From the NCBI RefSeq assembly GCF_031846185.1, contig NZ_JAVRIF010000002.1:1-64000 (forward strand): a stretch of 64,000 nt of DNA, in the 5' to 3' direction. The DNA comes from Thalassotalea_H castellviae (lineage in GTDB: Bacteria > Pseudomonadota > Gammaproteobacteria > Enterobacterales > Alteromonadaceae). This document shows positions 25,418 through 34,261 of the stretch, one piece after another. Each line of letters opens with the position of its first letter. Positions within the stretch are counted from its first letter, which is position 1. The translations under genes were made by a program, and so were the position numbers. The notes below the pieces were generated by a model. The model saw only the letters and a list, made by a program, of their open reading frames with translations. It did not search any database and was not told the DNA's origin.

Positions 25418-26305
25418 ATGAAAGAACAATCGACTCAAATTCCACAAGAAGCGTTTGATTGGTATGACGATTATGCCCATGGCGGAATGGACCGTCGTGA
25501 CTTTATGAAAAAATTAACCACTTTAGTTGCCTTAGGTTACTCAATGACAACGCTAACTTCAGCCCTATTGCCTAATTATGCTTTAGCTGAGCAAGTATCT
25601 TTTAATGATGATGATATTATTGCAAGTTACCAAGAATTTGATTCTCCTCAAGGCCATGGCAAAGGCCGAGGGTATTTAGTAAAGCCAACAACTAAAAAGA
25701 ACACTTATCCAGTGGTATTAGTCATTCATGAAAACAGAGGTTTAAACCCATACGTAAAAGACGTAGCAAGGCGATTAGCAAAACAAGGTTTTATCGCCTT
25801 TGCACCTGATGCACTATTCCCTGTAGGTGGTTACCCTGGCAATGATGATGACGGTAGAGCAATGCAACGCAAGCTAGACCGAGGTAAAATTCAGCATGAT
25901 TTTGTTGCTGCAGCCAACTTTTTAAAGTCACAACCTTATAGCAATGGTAAATTAGGTGCTGTCGGTTTTTGCTTTGGTGGTTATATGGTGAATTATTTAG
26001 CCGCTGTCGATAGCAAGTTATTAACGGCTGGTGTACCTTTTTATGGAACTCCGGCAACGAAAGAACTCAGAAAAAATATTAAAGCATCTATGATGATCCA
26101 ACTAGGTGAGTTGGATGAAAGAGTCAATAAATCTTGGCCAGAATACGAACAAGACTTAAAAGCGCAAAATGTAGATTATCAAATGTATATGTATAAAAAC
26201 GCTAAACATGGCTTTCACAATGATTCTACGGCCAGGTACGATAAAGAAAATGCTGAATTAGCATGGCAACGTACAACGGCATTTTTTAAAGAGAAATTAA
26301 CTTAA
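25418..26305 (+). CDS. Dienelactone hydrolase family protein, Tat-exported
   Basis: 295 residues. The N-terminus holds a twin-arginine signal (DRRDFMKK, R26-R27) with a hydrophobic stretch to about residue 57, so export of a folded protein to the periplasm is likely. The alpha/beta-hydrolase shows the dienelactone hydrolase triad: Cys in GFCFGGY (about 186), Asp in LGELDERV (about 228) and His in AKHGFHND (about 266). DLH-like enzymes cleave lactones or esters; the real substrate is unknown. It sits between smpB and ssrA in the conserved neighbourhood without evident functional link. Confidence 0.88.
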   Translation: MKEQSTQIPQEAFDWYDDYAHGGMDRRDFMKKLTTLVALGYSMTTLTSALLPNYALAEQVSFNDDDIIASYQEFDSPQGHGKGRGYLVKPTTKKNTYPVVLVIHENRGLNPYVKDVARRLAKQGFIAFAPDALFPVGGYPGNDDDGRAMQRKLDRGKIQHDFVAAANFLKSQPYSNGKLGAVGFCFGGYMVNYLAAVDSKLLTAGVPFYGTPATKELRKNIKASMMIQLGELDERVNKSWPEYEQDLKAQNVDYQMYMYKNAKHGFHNDSTARYDKENAELAWQRTTAFFKEKLT

Positions 26306-26312
26306 TGATAAA

Positions 26313-26346
26313 TAACCGTTGGACTTGAGTTTGGCGGTTAATTTTT
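26313..26346 (+). terminator. Terminator after the dienelactone hydrolase gene
   Basis: TAACCG/CGGTTA arms around an imperfectly paired 16-nt middle, followed by ATTTTTT. Weak stem but correct position and T tract. Confidence 0.5.
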
Positions 26347-26394
26347 TGCTGAGTGACTAAGTATTTATATAACAATTATTTAAAAGAAAGGTAC

Positions 26395-26824
26395 TCTAAG
26401 TTGCATTTGGACCTGGGGGGAATCGAACCCCCGTCCAGAAAGCCTAGACCTTCGGTACTACATGCTTAGTCGATTATTTATTTAACCAATTAGACGCCAA
26501 CCGACAGGCTTCGTCATGGTGAGCTTAATACTATTTCGCGGTTCAGCCTTAAGCGTGCTTCCCTCGCTATCCTATTTGGGGTGACCATCAATCCTCTAAA
26601 CAACAGGACAATTTATGAGGTGATGGCTAGCCTTAAGCGGCTAGTGCGAACGTTTCGTCGTTTGCAATTATAGTTTTGCGGCTTTTTACCAGGCCAACCG
26701 CCCCTGGGCATGCACCTCAAGCTTCGTGAATCCTGTCGAATCCTAGATCAAGCCCGTTGCAACGGAGCACATGTCATATATAAAAACAATATACATGTCA
26801 GTGCAGGTCCAAATGCAACCTAGA
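26395..26824. repeat. 21-bp inverted repeat bracketing ssrA
   Basis: Arms 26395-26415 and 26804-26824 are complementary with one mismatch (a G-U pair in RNA); the inner 16 bp are perfect (GTTGCATTTGGACCTG). The 3' arm includes the tmRNA acceptor strand CAGGTCC and discriminator; the 5' arm lies about 49-69 nt before the mature 5' end. It is inside the predicted primary transcript, so the precursor can form a long end-to-end stem that competes with the mature acceptor stem. Confidence 0.9.
26408..26755 (-). ncRNA. ssrA: Transfer-messenger RNA (tmRNA)
   Basis: One-piece tmRNA for ribosome rescue with SmpB. Seen: 5' GGGCTTG then the conserved GGATTCGAC; the pseudoknot 1 region GGTGCATGCC; the tag reading frame GCAAACGACGAAACGTTCGC and onward, encoding ANDETFALAA then TAA; the 3' ACTAAGCATGTAGTACCGA and the T arm GGGGGTTCGATTCCCCC. 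The 5' GGGCUUG pairs with 3' CAGGUCC over 7 bp with two G-U wobbles. CCA is not encoded after the discriminator A at 26408. The 5' end is set by alignment to the usual distance from GGATTCGAC. A 21-bp inverted repeat brackets the gene. Confidence 0.96.
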
Positions 26825-26833
26825 TGTCCAGCT

Positions 26834-26861
26834 ATTCTATCACAGTAAATTTAGCCGACAA
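26834..26861 (-). promoter_or_regulatory. Probable sigma-70 promoter of ssrA
   Basis: On the minus strand TTGTCG, a 16-bp spacer, then an extended -10 TGATAGAAT. It would start transcription near 26827, about 70 nt before the mature tmRNA 5' end and just before the inverted-repeat arm. A second weaker candidate (CTGACA/TATGAC, spacer 17) lies inside the leader and would exclude the arm. Confidence 0.55.
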
Positions 26862-26907
26862 CGGTTATTTAACAATTTAACGCTATTCGACTAATTTACG
26901 AACAATG

Positions 26908-28308
26908 TTACCCATCGTAGTTTATATGACTATTTTCTATTTTATAAAATGTCGCTTGAACATAGTCTTTCGGATCACCTGAATTGTTTTGATTATAAAC
27001 ACCTGCTTTGAAATACATATATTGACCACCAAGGTCGTAGCTACTACTATTCATATCAATTTCTTGGATTAAATCTGCTTGACCATCACGAGTCAGAGTA
27101 AAGGTTAAAATGTTGCCAGACACCGAAATTTGATAGCCAAATCGTTCATTTAATTTGATGCCATTGGCAGGGTTTTCGGCACTTTTAGACCGCGTACCAA
27201 TTAATTCGTAATAAGTATCATCGCCATCTTTAATTTCATGCGCTAAATAAATGGCACCTTTCTCGTTGTTAGGTAATTTTCGATAATAAACACGAATGGG
27301 TTCGTCATCATTTGCATGTATTTGACCTATGATAACCCGTCCTACTTGTGCGCTATCCCCCGTTTCTGTAACGTAATTTACCGCCAACTCAGCAGTTAGC
27401 GTACCATCCACTCCTCCGGCCGCAGATTGATCACTTGCTGGTGCGCTGGAGAACACCCAATTGTTTTTGTTCACCCCTTGGGTACTTATATTTGTATTCC
27501 CGCGTCTTAACATTTCCCTTAACTCTGTACGAGTATATTTAGTATTGGTTGAGGTTTTAGCGCCTTCGATAGGTGCTCTAAAAACCATGCCGCCCTCTTT
27601 ATCTAAAAAGAAAAATTCAGCATTAAAATAATTATCGTTGAGTGTTGATTCATAAATACTTTTCGCTTTTGAATTGGTGCTTTCATCAACAGGAATACTT
27701 AAATACCAATCGTTTAGTTCTATCGACGAAGTTTTGTTCTCCCGACAACCAAACGCTTCAACTTCAACAATATGATTCCCATCATTTTTATCACTGCCAT
27801 TGGCAACAATTTTAACGTAACGCGCTGAGCTTTCTGTTAGCTCAACATATTCACCTCGTGTTGTTGATGCGTTACTGATAGCTGATGTTAAGACTGGCAA
27901 CCACTCTTCTTTATCTTGTGAGGTTTCAATATCAAAACTGTAAGTTCTTTCATCGTTATTTAACCAAGTAATAGCAAGACCTTTAACTAGTGAAACTTCA
28001 TCAAGTGTTAATATTAAATCATGCTGATTGTTGGAAGTAGACCATCGAGAGCTTGCGATAAATGAGCCATCAATACTTTGACTAGCCTCAAACCCTTGCA
28101 TTTGTGACTGAACTGAGGCTTGAGTAAAATCGAGTTTGTTTAAAGTTGAGCAACTAATAGTTTCTATTACTACTTCGTCTGGTGTATCCGGTGTAGTAGG
28201 TTGTTCTTGAATAGGTTCATCAATAGCCGTATCAGAGCTTGAAGAAGATCCGCAGCCCTGAAGCAATACCAACAAGCTGATGAGTATAAAATTTGATCGT
28301 AAAAGCAC
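26908..28308 (-). CDS. Alginate lyase PL7 lipoprotein with a discoidin-like (CBM32) domain
   Basis: 466 residues. Lipobox LLQGC (Cys19) then a Ser/acidic linker, an F5/8 type C (CBM32-like) domain at about 52-190 (from LDFTQASVQSQMQGFEASQ to HIVEVEAFGC), and a PL7 catalytic domain at about 195-460. All three PL7 signatures are present: TRTELREML, GQIHAND (catalytic Gln/His) and YMYFKAGVYNQ. Family knowledge: PL7 enzymes cleave alginate by beta-elimination; QIH types often favour polyG or mixed blocks. Likely anchored at the outer membrane, where it would start alginate breakdown. First of a tandem pair, followed downstream in genome order by a second PL7. Confidence 0.92.
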   Translation of the reverse strand: MLLRSNFILISLLVLLQGCGSSSSSDTAIDEPIQEQPTTPDTPDEVVIETISCSTLNKLDFTQASVQSQMQGFEASQSIDGSFIASSRWSTSNNQHDLILTLDEVSLVKGLAITWLNNDERTYSFDIETSQDKEEWLPVLTSAISNASTTRGEYVELTESSARYVKIVANGSDKNDGNHIVEVEAFGCRENKTSSIELNDWYLSIPVDESTNSKAKSIYESTLNDNYFNAEFFFLDKEGGMVFRAPIEGAKTSTNTKYTRTELREMLRRGNTNISTQGVNKNNWVFSSAPASDQSAAGGVDGTLTAELAVNYVTETGDSAQVGRVIIGQIHANDDEPIRVYYRKLPNNEKGAIYLAHEIKDGDDTYYELIGTRSKSAENPANGIKLNERFGYQISVSGNILTFTLTRDGQADLIQEIDMNSSSYDLGGQYMYFKAGVYNQNNSGDPKDYVQATFYKIENSHINYDG

Positions 28309-28482
28309 TTAGGCCTCCAACGTAATATAGTACAATAAAACTATTGTTTATGAATTGAAACTGCACTGTTTGACATCGCGCCACCAATAGATTTTAAGTG
28401 ACGCAGGTAGCAGCTTTACAGAGTCATTGTTTACCGTATAAATAGATGATGTCTTAAAACATGTTTCTGAGGTTATAAATAA

Positions 28483-29433
28483 TTAACGTTTTTTATGACT
28501 ATTTTCTAATTGATAAAAGGTAGCTTGTACATAATCTGTTTTGTCACCAGTATTGTTTTGATTATAAACACCGGCTTTAAAATACATATACTGATTACTT
28601 TTGTGGTAACCACTTTCACTCATATCAACTTCTTGAACAACATCAGCTTTTCCAGGACGCATAATCGTTACTGTCAGTAAATCACCATCAACATGTATTC
28701 GATAACTGAAAACTTCGTTAAGCAGCACTCCATCAGGATCGTCTTTGGCATTACTCGCACGAGACCCAATTAAGTCATACCACTGTTCATCCCCCGTTAA
28801 AGGCTCATGAGCCATATAGATTGCACCACGTTCATTGTTCGGTAATTTTCGGTAATACAAACGAACAGGTTCATCATCTTTGGCATGAATTTGACCAATG
28901 ATCACGCGACCTACTTGTTTTGCATCGCCCGTTTTAGTGACATGGTTTACCGCAAGTGTCGCGTCAAGCGTTCCATCGACACCACCTGATTTTTTACGAA
29001 CAGATCTTTTGACCGTACTAAACACCCAATTATTTTTGCTAATGCCCGTCGTTTTAATTCGAGTATTTCCTGCTCTGAGCATTTCACGTAATTCAGTACG
29101 GGTATATTTAGTGTTTTTCGAGGTTTTAGGGCCATCAATTGGCGCAGTAAAAACCATGCCACCATCTTTTGCCGTGTAAAAAATAGGAGCAATAGTTAAC
29201 CCCTTTGATAAATAATTTTCCGGAATATTGTCAGCTATACCGTCTTTATTGGTATCAACAGGTAAGCTAATACTCCATTGGCTCAAATCAAAATTTTTAG
29301 CGGGTGTTAAGCTAGGATCTAACTTAATGATTTCGCCTCTAGTGTTTCTCAGCTCATTACTTTCAGCATAACTCTGTCCCGTTAAAGTTATTAATAACAG
29401 TAAACTTAGCAATGTTTTAATTGAAACCAACAT
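28483..29433 (-). CDS. Alginate lyase, PL7 family
   Basis: 316 residues with a signal peptide (cleavage near QSYA-ES) and no lipobox, so probably periplasmic or secreted. Single PL7 jelly-roll domain from about 45 with TRTELREML, GQIHAKD and YMYFKAGVYNQ all intact. It is a close paralogue of the catalytic domain of its neighbour (long identical stretches, such as the region around GGVDGTL), so the pair arose by duplication. Probably acts on oligomers or other block types made by the lipoprotein lyase. A terminator lies upstream between it and the large lipoprotein. Confidence 0.93.
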   Translation of the reverse strand: MLVSIKTLLSLLLLITLTGQSYAESNELRNTRGEIIKLDPSLTPAKNFDLSQWSISLPVDTNKDGIADNIPENYLSKGLTIAPIFYTAKDGGMVFTAPIDGPKTSKNTKYTRTELREMLRAGNTRIKTTGISKNNWVFSTVKRSVRKKSGGVDGTLDATLAVNHVTKTGDAKQVGRVIIGQIHAKDDEPVRLYYRKLPNNERGAIYMAHEPLTGDEQWYDLIGSRASNAKDDPDGVLLNEVFSYRIHVDGDLLTVTIMRPGKADVVQEVDMSESGYHKSNQYMYFKAGVYNQNNTGDKTDYVQATFYQLENSHKKR

Positions 29434-29550
29434 TTTTTCACCTTATTTATCCTCGACTAATCATTGATTAGTACAAGTTTACCTCTGTAAAACTCAATTT
29501 AATTTTTCGTCAGTTGTCGGTAGAACATTCAGACTTAATATAAATAGAAT

Positions 29551-29580
29551 AAAAATAGCGCCAATATAAGCGCTATTTTT
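29551..29580 (-). terminator. Rho-independent terminator after the Ig-domain lipoprotein
   Basis: Perfect 11-bp stem (AAAAATAGCGC with its complement) and an 8-nt loop with T tracts on both strands, 46 bases past the stop of the large lipoprotein gene. Confidence 0.88.
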
Positions 29581-29626
29581 GTATCTTGATTAATGACTTA
29601 ACCAACGTTAATTATACTTTTCGCTT

Positions 29627-31558
29627 TTATAATCTGTCAGCAACAACCGCTTCTGCAGTGCTTGAATTATAAGGCGAGTCAGGGTTATCTGTATCTAAAG
29701 AATCACCTACTGTATAACTTTCAAAGTCATCTGCAAATACTTCTGTAGTACCTTCGATATCTGAATATAGTTTAAAATCATCGACTAAGAATGCAGCATC
29801 AGTTACGCCACCATTGTCACCAATTTTAAAGATCACCGTTGAAACCCCATCAGTTGTTAAGTCTGGACCTTCTTTCGTTGCAGAAAGAAAAGGACCATAC
29901 ATAACATCGTCAATCGTTAATGTTAACGAAGTCACTTCCGTGGTACTTGAAGAGTCCCAGGTCATTTCAACATCATGCCACTCGCCTAAGGTGTAAGTAA
30001 CTTCACTTAAAATAGCGTCTTCATTATTACGGATTTGGAACACGCCATTTTGAATGCGTAAATCAATCACAGCGTTATTTGTGCTAGTAGAGCTACCGTA
30101 TAAGCCGATATAGGCATCTTTACCATCATCCATTGTTTTATTAAATGAAACGGTCAGTTTACCTTGCTCTAACATTGAATCTTTGTAACGTAATTCGCCC
30201 GCATCATCGGTCATAGTATCGGTAATTGAGGCAACATTGAAATTAGGCTCAGCCGGTTCTTCTGGCTCTTCTTCAACTAAACGCTCAGCTTCTGCAACTA
30301 CCGCTTCAGCAGTACTAGAGTTATATGGAGAGGCCCCGTTATCAGTATCTAAAGAATCACCTACTGCATAACCTTCAAAATCATCAGAGAATACTTCAGT
30401 CGTTCCTGCAGTATCTGAATACAGTTTAAAATCATCCACTAAGAATGAAGCATCAGTTAAGCCACCGTTATCACCTAATTTAAAGATGACCGTAGATACA
30501 CCGTCAGTAGTTAAGTCTGGACCTTCTTTTGTTGATGAAAGAAATGGACCATACATTACGCCATCAATCGTTAATGTTAACGTAGTCACTTCTGTAGTAC
30601 TTGAAGAGTCCCAAGTCATTTCAACATCATGCCATTCATCTAAAGTATAAGTAACTTCACTTAAAATAGCGTCTTCATTATTACGAATTTGGAACACACC
30701 ATTTTGAATGCGTAAATCAATCACAGCATTGTTGGTACTAGTTGAGCTACCGTATAAGCCGATATAGGCATCTTTACCATCATCTAATGTTTTGTTAAAT
30801 GAAACGGTCAGTTTACCTTGCTCTAACATTGAATCTTTGTAACGTAATTCGCCCGCATCATCGGTCATGCTATCGGTAATTGATGCAACTTTCGTGATCT
30901 CTACAGCTGGTGGAACAATAATTTCATCCGTAACAGGTCCAACGCCTTCAGACGTTGCCATCTCATCAAATCCGTCATTATCTGTATAAACAACAGAAAC
31001 GGTGATAATCGAACCTAGCTCAGCCGCAGTTAAGGTGTAAGTTGAAGCATTTGAATCAGCAATATCTGAACCATCAACCATCCAAGTGTAAGCAACTGGC
31101 GTTGCTCCCGTGCCATTAGGATCTGTGATTGTCGCTTTTAGCTCACCGTCAACGACAGCATCACCAGAAATAGCAACAGTCCCTTCGGTATTCACCGCAG
31201 GAAATTCTACTGTGCTAGAAGGATTAGATTTAGCTACCTCATCATAACCATCATCATCAGTATATGAAGCCGACACGGTTATTTTTGTCGCTGCATCTGC
31301 ATCTACTAATGTGTATGAACTTGAAGTAGCCCCCGAAATTACCACATCGTTTGCCATCCAAGAATAAGTTACCGCAGCAGCGTCATAACCATTAGTGTCA
31401 ACCAAGTTTGCTGACAATGATGAACCAACTATCGTGTCACCAGAAATACTTATTGAGCCAATTGAGTTACCTTCTTTATTGCCTTCAAAGTCATTATCAC
31501 ATGCACTTAATGCCAATAGAATTGGCAAACTCATTAATAATTTCGTTTTCACAATCAT
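29627..31558 (-). CDS. Surface lipoprotein with two Ig-like domains and a duplicated lectin-like domain
   Basis: 643 residues. Lipobox LALSACD (Cys20). Two related Ig-like repeats at about 36-118 and 126-213 (GSISISGDTIVG, GTVAISGDAVVD; YSWM/YTWM and YTDDDGYDE/YTDNDGFDE). Then two near-identical 200-residue units at 224-423 and 442-643, each from VASITD to SSTAEAVVA, joined by an acidic linker. The EWHDVEMTWD...LTIDG and FLVDDFKLYSD patterns are those of concanavalin/LamG-like jelly rolls. No catalytic motif seen. The neighbouring PL7 lyases suggest an alginate-binding role; that is inference. A few other lipoproteins of carbohydrate loci have similar ends, but I cannot name the family. Confidence 0.8.
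   Translation of the reverse strand: MIVKTKLLMSLPILLALSACDNDFEGNKEGNSIGSISISGDTIVGSSLSANLVDTNGYDAAAVTYSWMANDVVISGATSSSYTLVDADAATKITVSASYTDDDGYDEVAKSNPSSTVEFPAVNTEGTVAISGDAVVDGELKATITDPNGTGATPVAYTWMVDGSDIADSNASTYTLTAAELGSIITVSVVYTDNDGFDEMATSEGVGPVTDEIIVPPAVEITKVASITDSMTDDAGELRYKDSMLEQGKLTVSFNKTLDDGKDAYIGLYGSSTSTNNAVIDLRIQNGVFQIRNNEDAILSEVTYTLDEWHDVEMTWDSSSTTEVTTLTLTIDGVMYGPFLSSTKEGPDLTTDGVSTVIFKLGDNGGLTDASFLVDDFKLYSDTAGTTEVFSDDFEGYAVGDSLDTDNGASPYNSSTAEAVVAEAERLVEEEPEEPAEPNFNVASITDTMTDDAGELRYKDSMLEQGKLTVSFNKTMDDGKDAYIGLYGSSTSTNNAVIDLRIQNGVFQIRNNEDAILSEVTYTLGEWHDVEMTWDSSSTTEVTSLTLTIDDVMYGPFLSATKEGPDLTTDGVSTVIFKIGDNGGVTDAAFLVDDFKLYSDIEGTTEVFADDFESYTVGDSLDTDNPDSPYNSSTAEAVVADRL
29630..30889. repeat. 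Direct duplication of a 600-bp domain-coding segment
   Basis: Copies at 30290-30889 and 29630-30235 encode 200-residue domains that differ at about 17 positions by eye (about 91% identity); the DNA also keeps long identical runs. This points to a recent tandem duplication or continued gene conversion. Confidence 0.9.
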
Positions 31559-32010
31559 TATTCCCCTAATAAATTATTGTATGAACCATTTAAGTACTAA
31601 AAAGAAAACTAATTTTGTTATTTATATTTCTTTTGTACTAAATACTAGATACGATACTCTCAACAGCTTACCAATTTGTCAACCAAAGTTTTTAAAAATA
31701 CCTTAATGAGAACACAAAATCGGTAAACCAACTCGGTTAACAATAGAAATATTTCAGTCCATTAATTCACATTGTATTTAACATAGTAAAAGGATTGAAA
31801 TTTATACAGATTGGTCATCAATTTTTCATTATTGTTCTGAATAATTGTTTATTTCCATCTCACTTTCACCACAAAATGATAGGCAATAAATTAAGTTGAT
31901 TTAATTTAGGTATGATTAACTTGCTATAGAAAGGTTTATTACAGAAAAACAAAAACGAGTAATAAAACACTGCATTTATAAATGGTAAATTTTTTTATCA
32001 AAAGGCTCGC
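31559..32010. other. AT-rich intergenic region without recognised content
   Basis: Upstream region of the large lipoprotein gene. No convincing gene, RNA or dyad was found. It should hold the lipoprotein promoter; I cannot point to clear boxes. Confidence 0.5.
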
Positions 32011-32015
32011 AAAAA

Positions 32016-32050
32016 AAACATTACCAATTTAAAGGGTATTGGTAATGTTT
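32016..32050. terminator. Rho-independent terminator after the DUF3010 gene
   Basis: Perfect 13-bp stem (AAACATTACCAAT with its complement), 9-nt loop, eight T in a row on the minus strand after the stem. Confidence 0.85.
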
Positions 32051-32133
32051 ATTTTAAATAATTAAGGATGATGTGTAAGTTTAACATAAGCACTTTTTCT
32101 ACAAAGTGCTCTAAAAACGTTGAATTTTAAGAG

Positions 32134-32559
32134 TTAATTATTTTCCAAATATGAAAAAACTGTTTGGAATGCCGTCTCTTGAAGATTTTTTAAACCTGTG
32201 TCTCTAAAATCTATATTCACTTGAGATTTTGCTAACGTATTTTTGACATAGCTTGCCGATAATATTTCTACCGGTAAATTATTAATTAATTGAATGGCCG
32301 CTTCTAATTTAAAACCAACAGGCCCACCAGAAAACTTACCTTTTAATGCACGACCTTTAATAACAACTTTATCAATTTTATAATCTTCAACCAACTTAGC
32401 AAAAGCAAATTGAAAATCTCGTAAATGATCGGCATCGCCTGCATCTTTAATGGATATTTTAGGCACTCTAATGTGTGGAATATCATATAAACCATTAGCT
32501 TTAGACATCACACAAATAATGGCATCACTACCTTTTAACTCTACACCACAAACTTTCAT
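32134..32559 (-). CDS. DUF3010 family protein
   Basis: 141 residues from ATG 32559, which has a strong GAGGAAAA ribosome site 2-9 bases before it (a GTG 12 bases upstream would put that site inside the gene). MKVCGVELKGSDAIICVMSK and the KVVIKGRALKGKFSGGPVGFKLEAAIQL region are typical of DUF3010, found in marine gammaproteobacteria. The alternating strands and conserved acidic/basic positions recall an RNase H-like fold, but function is unknown. Stands alone between a terminator and a small hypothetical gene. Confidence 0.85.
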   Translation of the reverse strand: MKVCGVELKGSDAIICVMSKANGLYDIPHIRVPKISIKDAGDADHLRDFQFAFAKLVEDYKIDKVVIKGRALKGKFSGGPVGFKLEAAIQLINNLPVEILSASYVKNTLAKSQVNIDFRDTGLKNLQETAFQTVFSYLENN

Positions 32560-32666
32560 AATTTTCCTCACGTATAATCTCGCGTTATTATATGTGAGAT
32601 TACCGTGATCTGCTGCTTTTTATTAAAATAATTAATAAATAATTACCCTACTTTAAATAACACCGC

Positions 32667-32906
32667 TTAGTTTTCTTTTTTCAACTTTATGATTAAATCA
32701 ATGTGAGGAATCAGTTCTTCAATTTCTCTGATATGATCACGCAGTGATTTCCACTGACTTAACTCTAATTTACCTGAATCTAAAATAGCTCGTTTTAATT
32801 CACTCACTAAAGAATTTTCATCTTGTTGGCCAATAAATTCATTAATTCGCAATAAATCATCAAGATCTGATTGTGAAAGAATTTCTAATTCTTGTTCAGC
32901 TACCAC
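32667..32906 (-). CDS. Small acidic helical protein, unknown
   Basis: 79 residues, no signal peptide, mostly predicted helix with Leu/Ile heptads (LEILSQSDLDDLLRINEFIG; ELIPHIDLIIKLKK). I do not recognise a family. The start at 32906 (read as M; the preceding bases give a modest AGGT ribosome site) and acidic composition look like a genuine small gene rather than a shadow, since no other gene covers it. Possibly a protein-interaction or regulatory factor; no basis for more. Confidence 0.55.
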   Translation of the reverse strand: MVAEQELEILSQSDLDDLLRINEFIGQQDENSLVSELKRAILDSGKLELSQWKSLRDHIREIEELIPHIDLIIKLKKEN

Positions 32907-32994
32907 AGCAAATACCTCACTTTACAAAGAAAAACTTATATTTATTAAAGACAATAAATAAGTATATGATTGAGTATAGCTTAGCTTATTTTAT

Positions 32995-33993
32995 TCACAC
33001 GTTATCATTAGGGTAAACAATACTTTGCTGAGCTCTCACTTGCTCTAACACTTGTAATACAAGCAATGATAATTGCCATGAGTTAACCGGAGACTCAATG
33101 CGCTTTGCAGCAATCAAATCCAGAAAGTGCTGACATTCATACACCATTTTGTTGCTATTTTGCTCAACGGAGAGTGTTTGTTCTTCACCATCATTTAATA
33201 GTAGCTTTACTTGATTAAATTCAGATGAATGTTGCCAAACAATCCGACCGTTTTCACCTTGTAATTCGCCAATGTTTTCACCAGAGCTGACCTTTGAATG
33301 ACTGATCACCGCTTGCAATTGCCACGATTTTTCATAACTTAATAACACATCACCACAACCATCAACACCAGATGCTAATTTAGTACACTGACTCTGAACA
33401 TTATCCGGCTCTCCAAACAATGAAATAGCTGCATAAAGCGGATAAATACCGATATCGACTAACGAACCGTTAGCGAAGGCTAAATTAAAAGTATTGGGAT
33501 TATCTCCTTGTAAATAGGCCGGATAACGAGAAGAATACTGGCAAAAACTAGCCGTGAATTTTCTTAATGGTAATATTTTATCTAATGAATTTTTAATGGT
33601 TAAAAAGTTTGGTACAAATGAACTTAGCATAGCTTCCATTAAGCAAACATTGTTTTGTTTAGCGCTCGTGACCATCGCCTGAAACTCATTGCTGTTCACG
33701 GCAATCGGTTTTTCACACAATACATGCTTGCCCGCATTCATCATTTGAATCGCTTGTTGAGCATGGTAGCTATTGGGTGAAGCAATATAAACGGCATCAA
33801 TTTCTTGGCATTGCCCTAGCGCTGACAAATCAGTAAATACATGCGCTGCGTTATGATCTTTTGCAAACGCTTGTGCGGTTTCTTTGCCGCGAGAATATAC
33901 GGCATGTAGTTCAAAACGTTGATCTTGTTTAGCTGCTTCAATAAACATTTTAGTAATTTTACTGGTGCCTATTACGGCAAATTTTACTTTCAT
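32995..33993 (-). CDS. Gfo/Idh/MocA family oxidoreductase
   Basis: 332 residues. N-terminal NAD(P)-binding Rossmann domain (KVKFAVIGTSKITKMFIEAA), the EKPIA motif (KHVLCEKPIAVN, about 92-103) with the conserved lysine, and a C-terminal beta-sheet domain with GSLVDIGIYPLYAA. Members oxidise or reduce sugars, inositol or dihydrodiols in the cytosol; the sequence resembles the trans-1,2-dihydrodiol/xylose dehydrogenase branch. No sugar genes adjoin it directly, although the alginate module is 1.5 kb away; a link is possible but not shown. Confidence 0.88.
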   Translation of the reverse strand: MKVKFAVIGTSKITKMFIEAAKQDQRFELHAVYSRGKETAQAFAKDHNAAHVFTDLSALGQCQEIDAVYIASPNSYHAQQAIQMMNAGKHVLCEKPIAVNSNEFQAMVTSAKQNNVCLMEAMLSSFVPNFLTIKNSLDKILPLRKFTASFCQYSSRYPAYLQGDNPNTFNLAFANGSLVDIGIYPLYAAISLFGEPDNVQSQCTKLASGVDGCGDVLLSYEKSWQLQAVISHSKVSSGENIGELQGENGRIVWQHSSEFNQVKLLLNDGEEQTLSVEQNSNKMVYECQHFLDLIAAKRIESPVNSWQLSLLVLQVLEQVRAQQSIVYPNDNV

Positions 33994-34261
33994 TTGAGAC
34001 CTTAAACTTTACTGAAACTATTCGCTCAAAACAAAAAACAGCAACCCCATAATTACTCTTTCTATTGATGTTTGAACAGTACTTTTATTTGTGTTCCCTA
34101 AACACCTGTACTTTGGCACAAGTCTATAGATGTTTTCACACTTTAATGATTAATATTTCAAAGTCACAGATGACTGTTCCTAAAATTAACCATCTAACGA
34201 CTCTTACTCACCAGTAAAAAATACTGTCAAGGGTAAGCGTTATACCAATAAATTTTAAACG

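Noticed and set aside
26408..26755. Permuted two-piece tmRNA
   Set aside because: 5' and 3' tRNA-like parts are in the normal one-piece order with the tag frame between them.
26804..26810. GGACCTG (minus strand) as the mature tmRNA 5' end
   Set aside because: It would insert about 50 nt before GGATTCGAC; GGGCTTG at 26749-26755 has the standard distance and pairs over 7 bp with the 3' end.
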